Source of the DNA: Paenibacillus endophyticus
Lineage (GTDB): Bacteria > Bacillota > Bacilli > Paenibacillales > Paenibacillaceae
Assembly (NCBI RefSeq): GCF_014192395.1
Contig: NZ_JACHXW010000018.1
Location: 1-64,000 of the forward strand
DNA: 64,000 nt
Direction of reading: 5' to 3'
Translations under genes and position numbers: made by a program
The notes under the pieces: model-generated
What the model saw: only the letters and a program-made list of their open reading frames with translations
Databases searched by the model: none
Told to the model about the DNA's origin: nothing
Shown: positions 1 through 9,578 of the stretch, one piece after another
How positions within the stretch are numbered: position 1 is the first letter of the stretch
Layout of the letters: every line of letters starts with the position of its first letter

Positions 1-185
1 ATGATGGTTGTGTGGTAACTTCCATTTTACACGAATCCATTCATGGGCTTTTTTTTGTTCATCTAGCTGTCGCACTTCATATTACAATTCGTCATGGAGA
101 AAGAAATTTTGAATCAATAAGCAAAAATAAGCAGGTACAAGGGACCGTTCTGGAGGCAGGTCGATGAAATTATTGGAGGGAAAAA

Positions 186-671
186 ATGGCGGTTAACAAT
201 GATTGCGGTTTATATACCATGTGCATCGTGCAAGATGGAGACAAAATTTTATTTATCAATCGTCCTGACAAACTGGGGTTTCCAGGATATCTCGGTCCAG
301 GAGGAAAGGTCGAATTTCCTGAAAGTTTTACCGAAGGGGCTGTTCGTGAGCTCAGGGAAGAGACTGGATTAATCGCAAAACCGGAGGACTTGATTTTTAA
401 GGGAATAGACGAATACGTCGTGCCTAAAACGAAATACAGATATATGGTTTTCAATTATTTGGTTACCAACTTTGAAGGGGAATTGCTTGCGAATCCACCT
501 GAAGGCGAGCTGATTTGGGCGGATATCAATGATGCCTTAAACTTGCCGATGCAGTCATGGTTTAAACGTAGATTACCACTATTTTTCGAAAAAGGCACCT
601 TTGAGATATCCGTCATATGGGATGAAGATAATCAAAGCTTGGTTGAAGATAAGCTTACGTTGCTTGGGTAG
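186..671 (+). CDS. Nudix hydrolase (8-oxo-dGTP diphosphatase-like)
   Basis: Cytosolic 161-residue protein of the Nudix family, which cleaves nucleoside diphosphates linked to another moiety; many small members clean the nucleotide pool. The full Nudix box is present at about residues 40-62 (GGKVEFPE, then seven residues, then RELREETGL), with the REXXEE metal-binding glutamates intact. The length matches MutT/8-oxo-dGTPase-type proteins. The start is supported by a GGAGGG site just upstream of the ATG. It is a lone gene followed by a hairpin at 705-755. The exact substrate cannot be read from sequence. Confidence 0.9.
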   Translation: MAVNNDCGLYTMCIVQDGDKILFINRPDKLGFPGYLGPGGKVEFPESFTEGAVRELREETGLIAKPEDLIFKGIDEYVVPKTKYRYMVFNYLVTNFEGELLANPPEGELIWADINDALNLPMQSWFKRRLPLFFEKGTFEISVIWDEDNQSLVEDKLTLLG

Positions 672-704
672 TCACGAAGCAATTGGGTAAAAATATTTTA
701 ATGG

Positions 705-755
705 AACAGCGGCGGTCTAGGGCTTGTTTTTAGCCCAAGGCAGCCGCTGTTTGTA
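705..755 (+). terminator. Nested hairpin after the Nudix gene
   Basis: The arms AACAGCGGC (705-713) and GCCGCTGTT (743-751) enclose a second hairpin GGGCT/AGCCC (720-736). Only a short T-rich tail follows, so this is a probable but not textbook intrinsic terminator. Confidence 0.55.
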
Positions 756-763
756 TGACTAAC

Positions 764-783
764 CCTGACATACAGTTGTCAGG
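764..783. promoter_or_regulatory. Perfect inverted repeat upstream of DinB gene
   Basis: CCTGACA-TACAGT-TGTCAGG is a perfect 7-base inverted repeat with a 6-base spacer, 55 bases before the DinB start at 838. Its TTGTCA half could serve as a -35 element, so a bound repressor would block it. Symmetric sites of this kind suit a dimeric one-component regulator. No regulator gene lies next to it. Confidence 0.45.
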
Positions 784-837
784 ATAGCCATTGTATGATG
801 GATACATAAATACGTACTTAAACCGGAGGTAACTCAA

Positions 838-1377
838 ATGACAAATCATAGTGCGAGATTTTATGACTATCATGTATGGGCAAATAAAATCATCTTTAAT
901 CGATTAAAGCAGCTTCCGCATCATGTATACAAGCAAGAGATTGAAAGCGTGTTTTCTTCGGTGTCGAAGGTCTTGGTCCATATCTATAAGGTTGACTGCT
1001 GTTGGCTGGATATTCTGATGGGTAAAAGCATGGATGAAGCGATGCAAGCATCTAATCAAATTGAAGCGGATGCCGAAGCAAAAAGTCTTGAGGAATTAGA
1101 AGCGATGTATGATGATTTATCCACGAGATTCAAAGCTTGCATAAACGAACATGAGAATCTTGAGAAAGAGGTGGTTTTGGATAATCCTTATGCTGGGATT
1201 TTGAATACGAGATATTCAGAATTTATAATTCAAGTTGCGAATCATGGTACGTACCACCGCGGAAATCTGTCTGCTATGCTTCGCCAACTGGGTCATTCCT
1301 CAGTCATGACGGAATATGGACTTTATATGTATCAGGATGAAGCAAAAATGAGCATGTCAGCCGTTCCTGCTCATTAG
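838..1377 (+). CDS. DinB family protein
   Basis: 179-residue cytosolic protein of the DinB/YfiT four-helix-bundle superfamily. Members bind a metal through three histidines, and some are thiol (bacillithiol, mycothiol) S-transferases. The C-terminal motif HGTYHRGNLSAMLRQLG is the typical metal-site helix carrying two of the histidines. The start has a good GGAGGT ribosome site. The neighbouring gene at 1503 is a second DinB protein of a different subgroup. The inverted repeat at 764-783 may control it. Substrate unknown. Confidence 0.85.
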   Translation: MTNHSARFYDYHVWANKIIFNRLKQLPHHVYKQEIESVFSSVSKVLVHIYKVDCCWLDILMGKSMDEAMQASNQIEADAEAKSLEELEAMYDDLSTRFKACINEHENLEKEVVLDNPYAGILNTRYSEFIIQVANHGTYHRGNLSAMLRQLGHSSVMTEYGLYMYQDEAKMSMSAVPAH

Positions 1378-1502
1378 AGCCATTCCCGTCTAGTTAAGCA
1401 TCGCGTAGACTAGCATATTGAGAGTGTTTTTACGTATTTGCAAATATGGAAATAAGAAATGATATAATGGCATGAATCCATTACAAAAGGGAGATGTTGG
1501 AT

Positions 1503-2006
1503 ATGTTTAAACAAATCGAAGATTTTACCGAGGCTTGGAGCAATGAAACGGCAGCAACGCTGCGGACGCTTGAGGCGCTTACAGATGAGTCGCTTGGTCA
1601 ACAGATAACGAGCGAACATCGAACGCTTGGACGTCTTGCTTGGCATCTTGTGCAGACGGTGCATGAAATGCCATCGCGGACGGGCTTATCGTTTGAAGGG
1701 CCGGACGAAGCCATGGCGGTACCCGCTTCGGCAGCGGATATTGCGGCGTTCTATAAGCGGACATCGCAAGCGTTCCTTGAGGCTGTACAATCCAGCTGGA
1801 AGGATGAGAATTTGCTTGTCATGAGTGACATGTATGGCGATCAATGGCCGAACGGCTTGATGCTGGATGTTCTCATCAAGCATGAGATTCATCATCGCGG
1901 CCAAATGACGGTTCTGATGCGTCAGGCGGGCCTTCGTGTGCCGGATTTGTACGGACCAACGAAAGAGCAGTGGGCCGAGTTTGGTGCTCCGGCTCCAGTC
2001 ATATAG
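1503..2006 (+). CDS. DinB family protein
   Basis: 167-residue DinB-superfamily protein, distinct in sequence from the one at 838. Metal-site histidines are visible in LAWHLVQTVHEMP and KHEIHHRGQMTVLMRQAGL; the HEIHHRGQ segment is the diagnostic C-terminal helix. I start it at the ATG at 1503 (MFKQIEDF) because the in-frame ATG at 1494 has no spacing from the GGGAG ribosome site, while 1503 is about 9 bases away. A clear terminator follows at 2020. Function is probably thiol transfer or stress related, but this is known only at family level. Confidence 0.85.
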   Translation: MFKQIEDFTEAWSNETAATLRTLEALTDESLGQQITSEHRTLGRLAWHLVQTVHEMPSRTGLSFEGPDEAMAVPASAADIAAFYKRTSQAFLEAVQSSWKDENLLVMSDMYGDQWPNGLMLDVLIKHEIHHRGQMTVLMRQAGLRVPDLYGPTKEQWAEFGAPAPVI

Positions 2007-2019
2007 AACAGGACTAAAT

Positions 2020-2052
2020 CCCGCTTTGACCGTTTGGTTGAAGTGGGTTTTT
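2020..2052 (+). terminator. Intrinsic terminator after second DinB gene
   Basis: CCCGCTT (2020-2026) pairs with AAGTGGG (2041-2047) with one G-T pair, an inner ACC/GGT extends the stem, and TTTTT follows. Confidence 0.8.
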
Positions 2053-2531
2053 AAGCTAAAAAATCGGAAATTTTTGGGGCATTTTGAATTTATATATCGA
2101 TATTTTTGATATATCCAATGACCAATTGGAAGGAATACGTTATAAGGTTATAGAAGATGAGAAAGCTTCTTTTGCGTTTTATTGTCAAGCGTTTGAATTT
2201 GAATTTGAAGTGATTTAGAAAGACAACATTCGACCACATTGTAAAACCTATTGCCGCGTCTATGTTACGCGGCTTTTTATATTTCTTTGATTTCTCTGAG
2301 CTCCCTCCGCAAATCGGTTTGCTGCTAAAACATGGTAGCACTGTGAAGTTTCCTAGCAGCTACCTCTCCTTTTTCGTAAAACACGCAGCAAGTGATGCAA
2401 GCGCCATTAGGCTTAACCTGTAAAAGTCGGTTTTATCTACCAATTGTATTGTTTTGACGGACTGACAGCATTCTCTCCGCATGTTAATTTGAAAGAGTCA
2501 GGCATACTATGAACGGCGGAGGGATAAACCG
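2053..2531. other. Gene-poor interval with a possible gene remnant
   Basis: This stretch of nearly 480 bases has no intact gene. Between about 2088 and 2217 on the + strand a frame without start codon reads as plausible protein (IDIFDISNDQLEGIRYK, then EDEKASFAFYCQAFEF) up to a TAG. A strong terminator follows at 2253, so it may be the tail of a deleted gene. From 2281 to 2531 there is the leader of the GH127 gene, with a GGAGGG ribosome site at about 2517; I could not fix a promoter with confidence. Confidence 0.3.
2253..2280 (+). terminator. Intrinsic terminator
   Basis: Perfect 7-base stem GCCGCGT (2253-2259) / ACGCGGC (2267-2273), followed by TTTTTAT. It is not directly behind any intact gene. 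Confidence 0.8.
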
Positions 2532-4490
2532 ATGAGAAAGATGAATCCGGTAGCGGTCTCGAAAGCGACCATCATAGATCGATTTTGGAGTCCTAGGCAG
2601 GATCTAGTGAGGGATGTTGTCGTCCCTTATCAGTGGGAAGCGCTTAATGATTTAATCGAAGGGGCGGAGAAAAGCGGCACGATCGCTAACTTTCGCGCTG
2701 CAGCGGAAGGCAGAATTGGCGGACATCACGGCTTTGTGTTCCAGGACAGCGATTTGGCGAAGTGGCTGGAGACGGTTGGTTTTGTGCTGCAGCAGCATCG
2801 GGACGAAGAACTTGAGAAGCTGGCGGACGCAGCAATCGAGCTGATTGGCAGTGCGCAGATGGACAACGGCTATATCGGCACGTATTATCAGCTCCAGAAA
2901 CCAGGAGAGCAATGGGAGAACGTTAGGGATGACCATGAAATGTACAACGCCGGACACTTCATGGAAGCCGCCGTCGCCTATTACGAAGCGACGGGCAATC
3001 GTAAAATACTCGATATCATGTGCAAATTTGCAGATCATATCGTTGCGACGTTCGGAGCTAGAGCAGGGCAGCTTCCTGGTTACTGCGGTCATCCGGAAAT
3101 CGAGCTTGCGCTAGTGAAGCTTTATAAGTTGACGGGGAATCAGTCGTATCTGGAAACGTCTCGGTTTTTCGTCGAGGAGCGGGGACGGGAACCGAAATAT
3201 TTCGACGTCGAGCTGCAGAAGCGGCTCGACGACGGCCGCAAGGAACGCGTTGACCGCAGGCCGATGGACTACTTCCAGTCGCATGCGCCGATTCGCGAAC
3301 AGCGGACGGCTGACGGACACGCCGTGCGTGCCGTATATTTGTTCGCCGGAGCAACGGATATCGCCGACGAATACAATGATGATTCTTTGTTGGAAGCGGT
3401 CAAGTCGCTATGGGACAACGTCGTACAGCGCAGAATGTATGTAACGGGAGGCATCGGCTCTTCGGATTATTTCGAAGCATTCTCGTTCGACTATGATTTG
3501 CCGAACGATCGGGCATACGCCGAAACCTGCGCCGCGATCGGTTTCCTGAACTGGGGGCAGCGCCTGCTCCAGATCGAGGGGGATTCACGCTATGCCGATG
3601 TAATCGAGCGGGTGCTGTACAACGGCCTGCTAAGCGGCATTTCGTTGGACGGACGAAGCTATTTTTACGTTAATCCGCTAGAGGTTTGGCCTGTCGTCAG
3701 CGGTCGCAGGGACGATATTCCAAGCGCGAGAACGCGTAGGCAGCCTTGGTTCGGCTGCGCCTGCTGCCCGCCGAATATCGCCAGGTTTATCGCCTCCTTA
3801 AGCAGTTATATTTACTCTGTGAATGAGAATGAGCTTTATGTGCACCAGTATATCGGCAGCCGCACGGAGCAGACGTTCAAAGGCGGCAAGATTACTGTTC
3901 ACCAACAGACGGAGTATCCTTGGTCGGGCAACGTCGTGCTCGAGATATCCGGCGGCTCGGCGGAATTCTCGCTTGCGCTTCGGCTTCCCTCATGGTCAAA
4001 GCGCACCGTCTTGCGTTTGAATGGTGTCGAAATTGAGGCTTCTGGCATTACCGAAAAGGGATATGCGAAAATCCAACGCATATGGAGCGAAGGCGATATT
4101 ATCGAAATGGAGCTGGACATGAGCGTCGCCTTGGTACGGTCGCATCCCGAGCTTCGGGAAACGAGCGGCAAAACAGCCGTACAACGCGGGCCGGTCCTCT
4201 ACTGCTTGGAGGAAGCGGATAACGGCGCCAATCTCCGCGATCTGCAGCTGTCCTCGGATGCGGCATTCGAAGGGCAATTCATACCGGATCTGCTGGAAGG
4301 CATTTATGTGATCGAGTCAAAGGATGCTTGGAGAACGGCGTACGATGCAGCATCGACCGAATTGTACACGACAAAACGCTATAACAAGAAACAAGCGAAA
4401 GCTGTATTTGTTCCTTATTATGCATGGGCCAACCGCGAGGAAGGAGAAATGACGGTTTGGATACGAGAACGAGAGCACGGACGCGAATAA
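2532..4490 (+). CDS. GH127 beta-L-arabinofuranosidase-like glycoside hydrolase
   Basis: 652-residue enzyme of glycoside hydrolase family 127. The founder, HypBA1 of Bifidobacterium longum, removes beta-1,2-linked L-arabinofuranose from arabino-oligosaccharides attached to hydroxyproline, using a zinc-bound cysteine as nucleophile. The site is intact here: E315 (in SDYFEAF), E331 and C333 (in AETC), and the CACC cluster C409/C411/C412 before PPNIAR. The distance from E315 to E331 equals that between Glu322 and Glu338 of HypBA1. There is no signal peptide, so it acts inside the cell on imported oligosaccharide. It lies 34 bases before yesM-type and yesN-type genes and upstream of a sugar importer that leads into hydroxyproline catabolism genes, which supports a hydroxyproline-arabinoside substrate. 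Other GH127 activities, such as on aceric acid, remain possible. Confidence 0.92.
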   Translation: MRKMNPVAVSKATIIDRFWSPRQDLVRDVVVPYQWEALNDLIEGAEKSGTIANFRAAAEGRIGGHHGFVFQDSDLAKWLETVGFVLQQHRDEELEKLADAAIELIGSAQMDNGYIGTYYQLQKPGEQWENVRDDHEMYNAGHFMEAAVAYYEATGNRKILDIMCKFADHIVATFGARAGQLPGYCGHPEIELALVKLYKLTGNQSYLETSRFFVEERGREPKYFDVELQKRLDDGRKERVDRRPMDYFQSHAPIREQRTADGHAVRAVYLFAGATDIADEYNDDSLLEAVKSLWDNVVQRRMYVTGGIGSSDYFEAFSFDYDLPNDRAYAETCAAIGFLNWGQRLLQIEGDSRYADVIERVLYNGLLSGISLDGRSYFYVNPLEVWPVVSGRRDDIPSARTRRQPWFGCACCPPNIARFIASLSSYIYSVNENELYVHQYIGSRTEQTFKGGKITVHQQTEYPWSGNVVLEISGGSAEFSLALRLPSWSKRTVLRLNGVEIEASGITEKGYAKIQRIWSEGDIIEMELDMSVALVRSHPELRETSGKTAVQRGPVLYCLEEADNGANLRDLQLSSDAAFEGQFIPDLLEGIYVIESKDAWRTAYDAASTELYTTKRYNKKQAKAVFVPYYAWANREEGEMTVWIREREHGRE

Positions 4491-4524
4491 AATGCCTTCA
4501 TTCCGAAAGGAAGGCGGATGATGG

Positions 4525-6336
4525 ATGAAATTATGGCGGGGGAACGTTTGGAAAATCCGTACGATACGCGGTAAATTTCTGATGCTTACCTTGCTGCTTA
4601 CAGTTGTGCCGATGTTCGTCCTTACCTTTACTTTCCACCGCATAGCCGTGCACTCTCTCGTCGGCAAAGCGGAGGAGCGCGCAACGCAATCGAGGCAGAT
4701 GAGCGAGAGCTTCTTGAACCGCACCATTGCCGATCTACACGATATGACTAACGCCATTCTAGGCAACCCCGAAGTACAAGCGATTTTGCAACTGCACCCG
4801 ACGGACGATTACGAATTTCTTCGCAACGTGGATCGAGTGAATAAAATTATTCGAGCGCAAACGCAGACGAAATCCTACATTATATCCACACTTATTTACG
4901 CCCCCGGAGGCGGAGAGCTTCAATCGTTCTATCAAGGCAACGATTCGATCCGCTTCGGAGGTCTCCCTACCGAGCAAGAAGCCCGCATTTACTATGATCA
5001 GCTGCGCAGCGACAATCGCATCATGTGGCATGACGGCTCCCCCTTTCAAGGAGCCCTAGATCCTTCAAATGATGATGAGCATCTGTACGTCGGCAAGCTG
5101 CTAAGGCAGACTGAAGGAAATTACGAAGACATTGGATTTCTAATGCTGGAAATCGAGAAGGTGCATTTTTTTAGCGGCATATCGGTGTTGAACCCAAATG
5201 AGAAGGAGCAGTTCTGGATTGTGGACAGCGGAGGAAATCCGGTCTATCAAATGCCGGAAGGCATAAAGGCGGATTATCGCGCGCTTCATGAAATCGCGCT
5301 GGATGCTGCCGCCGCTTCAACAAAGGATAAAGGCTGGACGAGCTGGAACGGGAAACGAACGATGGTTTCTTTCGCTCCGCTCGCGGCGAATCAATGGACG
5401 CTGCTGCATTTGGCGGATGCGGATGCGTTGTTCCAGGACGCGAATCAGATCGGCAGATGGACGATGGAGATTTTTCTCGTGGTGTTCGTGATCGGCTGGA
5501 TCGTCACTTACCGAGTGAGCGATACGATCAGGCGTCCGCTTCGCCGTCTGCGCCGCTTGATGGGCACGTCGACTGGCAAGGCTCCTATACTCCCTCCTTT
5601 CGATCCGCTCGATGAAGTAGGACAAATCGGGGATCGGTTCGAGCGAATGATGCAGGAGAACAAAGAATTGAACGACAGGGTAATCGAAGCGCTGCTGTCA
5701 CGGAAGGAAGCAGAGTTTCGGGCTCTGCAGGCGCAGATTAACCCGCATTTTCTCTACAATACGCTGGAATCGCTGAATGGGCTTGCGCTTACGAACGGAC
5801 AGAATGAAATGTCCGAGGTGATTGGAGCTCTTGGCAAATTTTTCAGAATAGCGCTTAGTCAAGGCAGTGAGGAAATTCGTGTCGCTAATGAGGCAGAGCA
5901 TGCCGGCGCATACGTACGCGTCCAGCAATTCCGATTCAAGGACAAGTTGGAATGGATTTCGGAAATCGACGAAGATATTCTAGACTGCCGCGTGCCAAAG
6001 CTGATTTTTCAGCCAATCGTGGAGAATGCCATCTATCATGGCGCAAAATTAAGGAAAGACGTTGTTTATCTGATGCTGACGGGTGTTCGAGAGGAGAGGC
6101 GTCTTCGCTTCTCGATCAGCGATGACGGGAACGGCATACCCCTGCAAAAGCTTGAAGAGATTCGAAGAACGCTGGATGGTCAGCAGGGAGATGCCAGCGC
6201 GATCGGATTCGGCCTAAGAAACGTACATGAACGGCTTCGTCACTATGGATCGGAATATGGGGTTCAAATCGCAAGCGAGCTGGGGAAGTATACGACGGTT
6301 ACTTTGTATGTGCCAATTCGTGAGGAGCAGTCCTAG
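4525..6336 (+). CDS. Sensor histidine kinase, YesM type
   Basis: 603-residue membrane kinase of the LytS/YesM group that senses extracellular sugars in Paenibacillaceae. It has a first membrane segment at about residues 14-36, a large extracellular sensor region, a second membrane segment at about 312-332 (FLVVFVIGWIV), a HAMP linker, and the His_kinase domain with H408 in QINPHFLYNTLESLNG. The ATPase domain follows, with an N box (PIVENAIYHG), G1 (DDGNGI) and G2 (GFGLRNVHERL). The response regulator starts 12 bases downstream, so the two are co-translated. It probably senses the ligand of the neighbouring CUT1 binding protein and controls that importer. Confidence 0.93.
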   Translation: MKLWRGNVWKIRTIRGKFLMLTLLLTVVPMFVLTFTFHRIAVHSLVGKAEERATQSRQMSESFLNRTIADLHDMTNAILGNPEVQAILQLHPTDDYEFLRNVDRVNKIIRAQTQTKSYIISTLIYAPGGGELQSFYQGNDSIRFGGLPTEQEARIYYDQLRSDNRIMWHDGSPFQGALDPSNDDEHLYVGKLLRQTEGNYEDIGFLMLEIEKVHFFSGISVLNPNEKEQFWIVDSGGNPVYQMPEGIKADYRALHEIALDAAAASTKDKGWTSWNGKRTMVSFAPLAANQWTLLHLADADALFQDANQIGRWTMEIFLVVFVIGWIVTYRVSDTIRRPLRRLRRLMGTSTGKAPILPPFDPLDEVGQIGDRFERMMQENKELNDRVIEALLSRKEAEFRALQAQINPHFLYNTLESLNGLALTNGQNEMSEVIGALGKFFRIALSQGSEEIRVANEAEHAGAYVRVQQFRFKDKLEWISEIDEDILDCRVPKLIFQPIVENAIYHGAKLRKDVVYLMLTGVREERRLRFSISDDGNGIPLQKLEEIRRTLDGQQGDASAIGFGLRNVHERLRHYGSEYGVQIASELGKYTTVTLYVPIREEQS

Positions 6337-6348
6337 AAGGAGGATTCA

Positions 6349-7923
6349 ATGCGCAGCTTGCTGATCGTTGACGACGAACACCACATCCGCGAAGGCTTAA
6401 AGCATCTAATTGCCCAGATGGAGCTTCCTATTCAGGTAGTAGGAGCAGCCGAAGACGGGGAAACGGCGATTCGCCTTTACCAGGAGCTGAAACCGGACAT
6501 TATCCTGCTTGACATTAACCTGCCTGATTTCAGCGGTCTTGATGTGGCGCGCAGAATACGGGCAATTGATGAAGAGACGCAGCTGCTGTTTCTTACGGGT
6601 TATAATTCCATGGCGTTTATACGTGAGGCGATTACGCTGGAAACCGTCGATTATATGCTGAAGCCGATTACGAAGGAAGAGCTGGCGTCCGGATTGCTTC
6701 GTGCGGAGGAGCGGCTGTCGAGGCGCGGGCGCTCTGACGAAAGCGGCGATGCCAGAAGAAGCCGGGAGCGTTACCGCATGCAGGAATACGCATTGTTGGA
6801 TTTGCTGCTGCAGCGGCGGTCGTGGAGTGACGCCATCGCAGCGCTCCGCGCTGCTCATGCACCGCTTGCGGAAGCGAAGCCGCCTTTCGCGGTGCTGTGC
6901 TGCGAGATGGACGTCATTCCGACAAGGCTGTCGACGACCGATGATCGCCAGCTTTACGGGGTTGCTTTTGCCAAGCTCTCATCGGAAGCAGCACAGAACT
7001 GCACTTCAGCATACGGGGCAGCTGCCTCTCCCGATCGGATGCTCATCGTGTTGTCTAACGCCAGCAAGGAGACGGTAATCGAGGCGGCCAAGAGCGTGCG
7101 TGCCGCTGTTCAATTGTATATGGACGTGTCGATCACGATCGGTGCGAGCCGGCTGGTACTCGAATTGAAGCTGCTTCCGGAGGCTTACATGGAAGCTGTT
7201 CATGCTGCCGAGCACAAGGGCTGGGTCGGAGATGGTCAGATCATTCCGTATGAAAGCGTGCAAATCGAGGCAACGAACAATCGCACCTTGCTTGACAAGG
7301 AATTGATTCTGCTGTCCGAAATCCGCGCAGGGAACGATGGGGCGGTTGCATCTATCCTGCTGGAGTGGACGGCGCAGTTCGCCGGCCTGCCTTCGCGACA
7401 AGTGAAGCTTATGGCGACACAGCTGGTGCTGTACGTCATGCGCGTCGTTCAGGACTTTCCGCTGCCGAATAAGGGCGCGCCATTCTGCCGCGATCCGCTA
7501 CTCGAAATGTCGCGAATGGCAAGTGGTAGCGAGATCGTGGCCTTCATCTCCGATTACTTCGAAAAGGTCGGGCAATGGATCCGCGAATCGCGGGAGTTTG
7601 CCGTTCCGAAAATGTTCGATGACGCGCGTCATTGGATTCGCGAGCATTTGCATAAGGAGGCTAGTCTGAATGGTCTCGCGGACTATTTGCACTTAAGCCC
7701 AAAGTATGTCAGCTCGCGCTTCAAGCAGGTGACTGGCGAGTGCTTCGCCGATTTCCTGACCCGCGTTCGTTTCGAACGAGCTCGGGAGCTGCTGCTTGAT
7801 CCAGGCCAGAAGGTGTCGGCGATCGCCGAGGCGGTCGGGTACACCGATACGAATTATTTCAGCATCGCTTTCAAGAAAAATATGGGCCTTACGCCTTCGG
7901 AATTTCGCAAACGATATCTCTGA
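6349..7923 (+). CDS. Response regulator, YesN type (REC + AraC HTH)
   Basis: 524-residue response regulator paired with the kinase at 4525. The receiver domain (1-125) has acidic residues VDDE, phospho-acceptor D55 in LLDINLPDFSG, and conserved lysine in DYMLKPITKEEL. A central linker of about 280 residues leads to a C-terminal AraC-type double helix-turn-helix (about 425-524) ending in the family signature GYTDTNYFSIAFKKNMGLTPSEFRK. Such proteins activate the adjacent binding-protein/permease genes. A terminator overlaps its stop codon, so the transporter operon probably starts anew downstream and is the likely target. Confidence 0.94.
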   Translation: MRSLLIVDDEHHIREGLKHLIAQMELPIQVVGAAEDGETAIRLYQELKPDIILLDINLPDFSGLDVARRIRAIDEETQLLFLTGYNSMAFIREAITLETVDYMLKPITKEELASGLLRAEERLSRRGRSDESGDARRSRERYRMQEYALLDLLLQRRSWSDAIAALRAAHAPLAEAKPPFAVLCCEMDVIPTRLSTTDDRQLYGVAFAKLSSEAAQNCTSAYGAAASPDRMLIVLSNASKETVIEAAKSVRAAVQLYMDVSITIGASRLVLELKLLPEAYMEAVHAAEHKGWVGDGQIIPYESVQIEATNNRTLLDKELILLSEIRAGNDGAVASILLEWTAQFAGLPSRQVKLMATQLVLYVMRVVQDFPLPNKGAPFCRDPLLEMSRMASGSEIVAFISDYFEKVGQWIRESREFAVPKMFDDARHWIREHLHKEASLNGLADYLHLSPKYVSSRFKQVTGECFADFLTRVRFERARELLLDPGQKVSAIAEAVGYTDTNYFSIAFKKNMGLTPSEFRKRYL

Positions 7924-7946
7924 TCAACAGAGATATCGATTTTGTT
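7912..7946 (+). terminator. Terminator overlapping the end of the yesN-type gene
   Basis: Perfect 11-base stem CGATATCTCTG (7912-7922) / CAGAGATATCG (7928-7938) with loop ATCAA, then ATTTTGTTTG. It separates the regulator unit from the ABC operon and overlaps the TGA at 7921. Confidence 0.7.
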
Positions 7947-8069
7947 TGTAAAGGCGGAAACAATCGAACCAAAACAAAGAGGACATGGAGCAACCTTATA
8001 TAGGCGACAGTCGAAAAGCAGGATAATAGAATCGTAAGATATATTTCCATATGGAGAGGGGATCCCTGC

Positions 8070-9476
8070 ATGATGGCGATACGCAGACGAAAGTGGTTTT
8101 TCCTATTGTTGGCAGTTATGCTTGCCTTCCTTGCAGCCTGCAGCTCGAACGGTGGCAGCAACGAGGCGACGTCGTCTCCAAGCGGCTCGCAAGAGCCGGC
8201 AGAAACAAGCGACGCACCGAAGGAAACGGTTAAACTGAAGTTCATGTACTGGGGCAGCACGGACGAGAAAAAGGCAATGGAGCAGATGCTCAAATCGTTT
8301 AATGAATCCCATCCGCACATCCAAGTGTCGGGCGAGCACGTTCCAGGAGATTACAACACGAAGATGAACACGCTTATGGCGGCCAACGAGCTGCCGGACG
8401 TCGCTTATTTGGGTGATGGCTTGACGAACAAATGGGGAAGCGAAGGAAAGCTGCTTGATTTCAGCCAATACTACGACAGTTATCCCGAGCTGCAGAACAA
8501 GCTGAAAGCTTCATATTTGTTCACGGAGCCAGGCAAAGCGGTTGCCAACTTTACTGCTCTCGAAATTATGGTTCTCTACTACAACAAAGACATTTTCTCG
8601 GAAGCGGGCGTATCCCTCCCGCCATCCGACCCCATGCAAGCTTGGACGTGGGATGAGTTCGTCTCCATCGCGAAGAAATTGACGAAGGACACTAAAGGAC
8701 GGAATGCGGAAGATCCAGACTTTGACGAGAAGAACATCGACACCTATGGCTTCTCGTTCGGCACTGACCGTGGCACTTACGGTCCGCTGCTCGAGAGCAA
8801 CGGTGCGGGAATTCTGGACGATTCGGGCAAAAGCTACGCGCTTAACGAGCCGGAAGCCGTCGAGGTGTTCCAAAAGCTTCAGGATTTGATCTACGTCCAC
8901 CACGTTTCGCCCAATTTAATTCAACAGCAAAATATGCCTGACAATCATGTTCGCCTTCAAACGCGCAAAGTAGCGATGGTGCTTGATGGAACATGGGCGC
9001 TGCTCGATTTGACGAACAACAAGAAGTTGAACTATGGCATCGGCGTATTGCCGAAACTGAAAGAGCCAAAGACGGTCATTCTAGCCGGCACGACGGTTGT
9101 ATTCAACTCAACGAAGCATCCTGCCGAAGCGCTGGAGTTTTATTTGTACCATAACAACCCGGATCAGGTTGACTTGTACCGTACGGGCCTTTGGATGCCG
9201 ACGGAGGAGAAATACTATACGGAGGAAGCGGCCATTAAGCAATGGACCGATAATCCAGCGCATCCTCCGGAATTTCTGCAGGCTGGTATCGAATATACGA
9301 AGGGCTATGCAGTCAAATCTCCGTCAACGGCGATCAAAAATTGGCCTGAAATCAACAGCAAGCTAACGCCAGGACTCGATCTTATTTGGACGAATAAGAA
9401 GACGGCCCAAGAAGCGCTCGACGAGCTGAAGCCGCAGATTGAGCCTCTCATCCAAGGAGAATATCCGAACGAATAA
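8070..9476 (+). CDS. CUT1-family ABC transporter substrate-binding lipoprotein
   Basis: 468-residue sugar-type (SBP family 1) binding protein. The N terminus is a lipoprotein signal with lipobox LAAC (Cys24), followed by a Ser/Glu-rich linker. Typical features follow, such as VKLKFMYWGS and ANELPDVAYL. It presents the substrate to the two permeases that follow; no ATPase is encoded here, so a shared MsmX-type ATPase is presumably used. GAGAGGGG lies 8 bases before the ATG. The operon continues into prolidase and hydroxyproline genes, which makes a glycosylated hydroxyproline or peptide a plausible ligand rather than a plain sugar (inference). Confidence 0.93.
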   Translation: MMAIRRRKWFFLLLAVMLAFLAACSSNGGSNEATSSPSGSQEPAETSDAPKETVKLKFMYWGSTDEKKAMEQMLKSFNESHPHIQVSGEHVPGDYNTKMNTLMAANELPDVAYLGDGLTNKWGSEGKLLDFSQYYDSYPELQNKLKASYLFTEPGKAVANFTALEIMVLYYNKDIFSEAGVSLPPSDPMQAWTWDEFVSIAKKLTKDTKGRNAEDPDFDEKNIDTYGFSFGTDRGTYGPLLESNGAGILDDSGKSYALNEPEAVEVFQKLQDLIYVHHVSPNLIQQQNMPDNHVRLQTRKVAMVLDGTWALLDLTNNKKLNYGIGVLPKLKEPKTVILAGTTVVFNSTKHPAEALEFYLYHNNPDQVDLYRTGLWMPTEEKYYTEEAAIKQWTDNPAHPPEFLQAGIEYTKGYAVKSPSTAIKNWPEINSKLTPGLDLIWTNKKTAQEALDELKPQIEPLIQGEYPNE

Positions 9477-9496
9477 ACGGCATTCAATCAGTGCAA

Positions 9497-9534
9497 GGGA
9501 CGGAAAGTGGTGGCTGCCGCAGCGCTTTCGTCCC
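9497..9534 (+). other. Intercistronic stem-loop after the binding-protein gene
   Basis: GGGACGGAAAG (9497-9507) pairs with CTTTCGTCCC (9525-9534) with one bulged G and no T run. Such hairpins between a binding-protein gene and its permease genes commonly stabilise the upstream message and keep the binding protein in excess. Confidence 0.6.
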
Positions 9535-9578
9535 CTGATTGCCGCATCGCTCACCTATTCCGGATGGAGGGAGTCAAT

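Noticed and set aside
1..185. Possible end of an upstream gene or an RNA leader before the Nudix gene
   Set aside because: One frame is open from the window edge to about 166, but the sequence is not protein-like. I found no T-box or riboswitch core.
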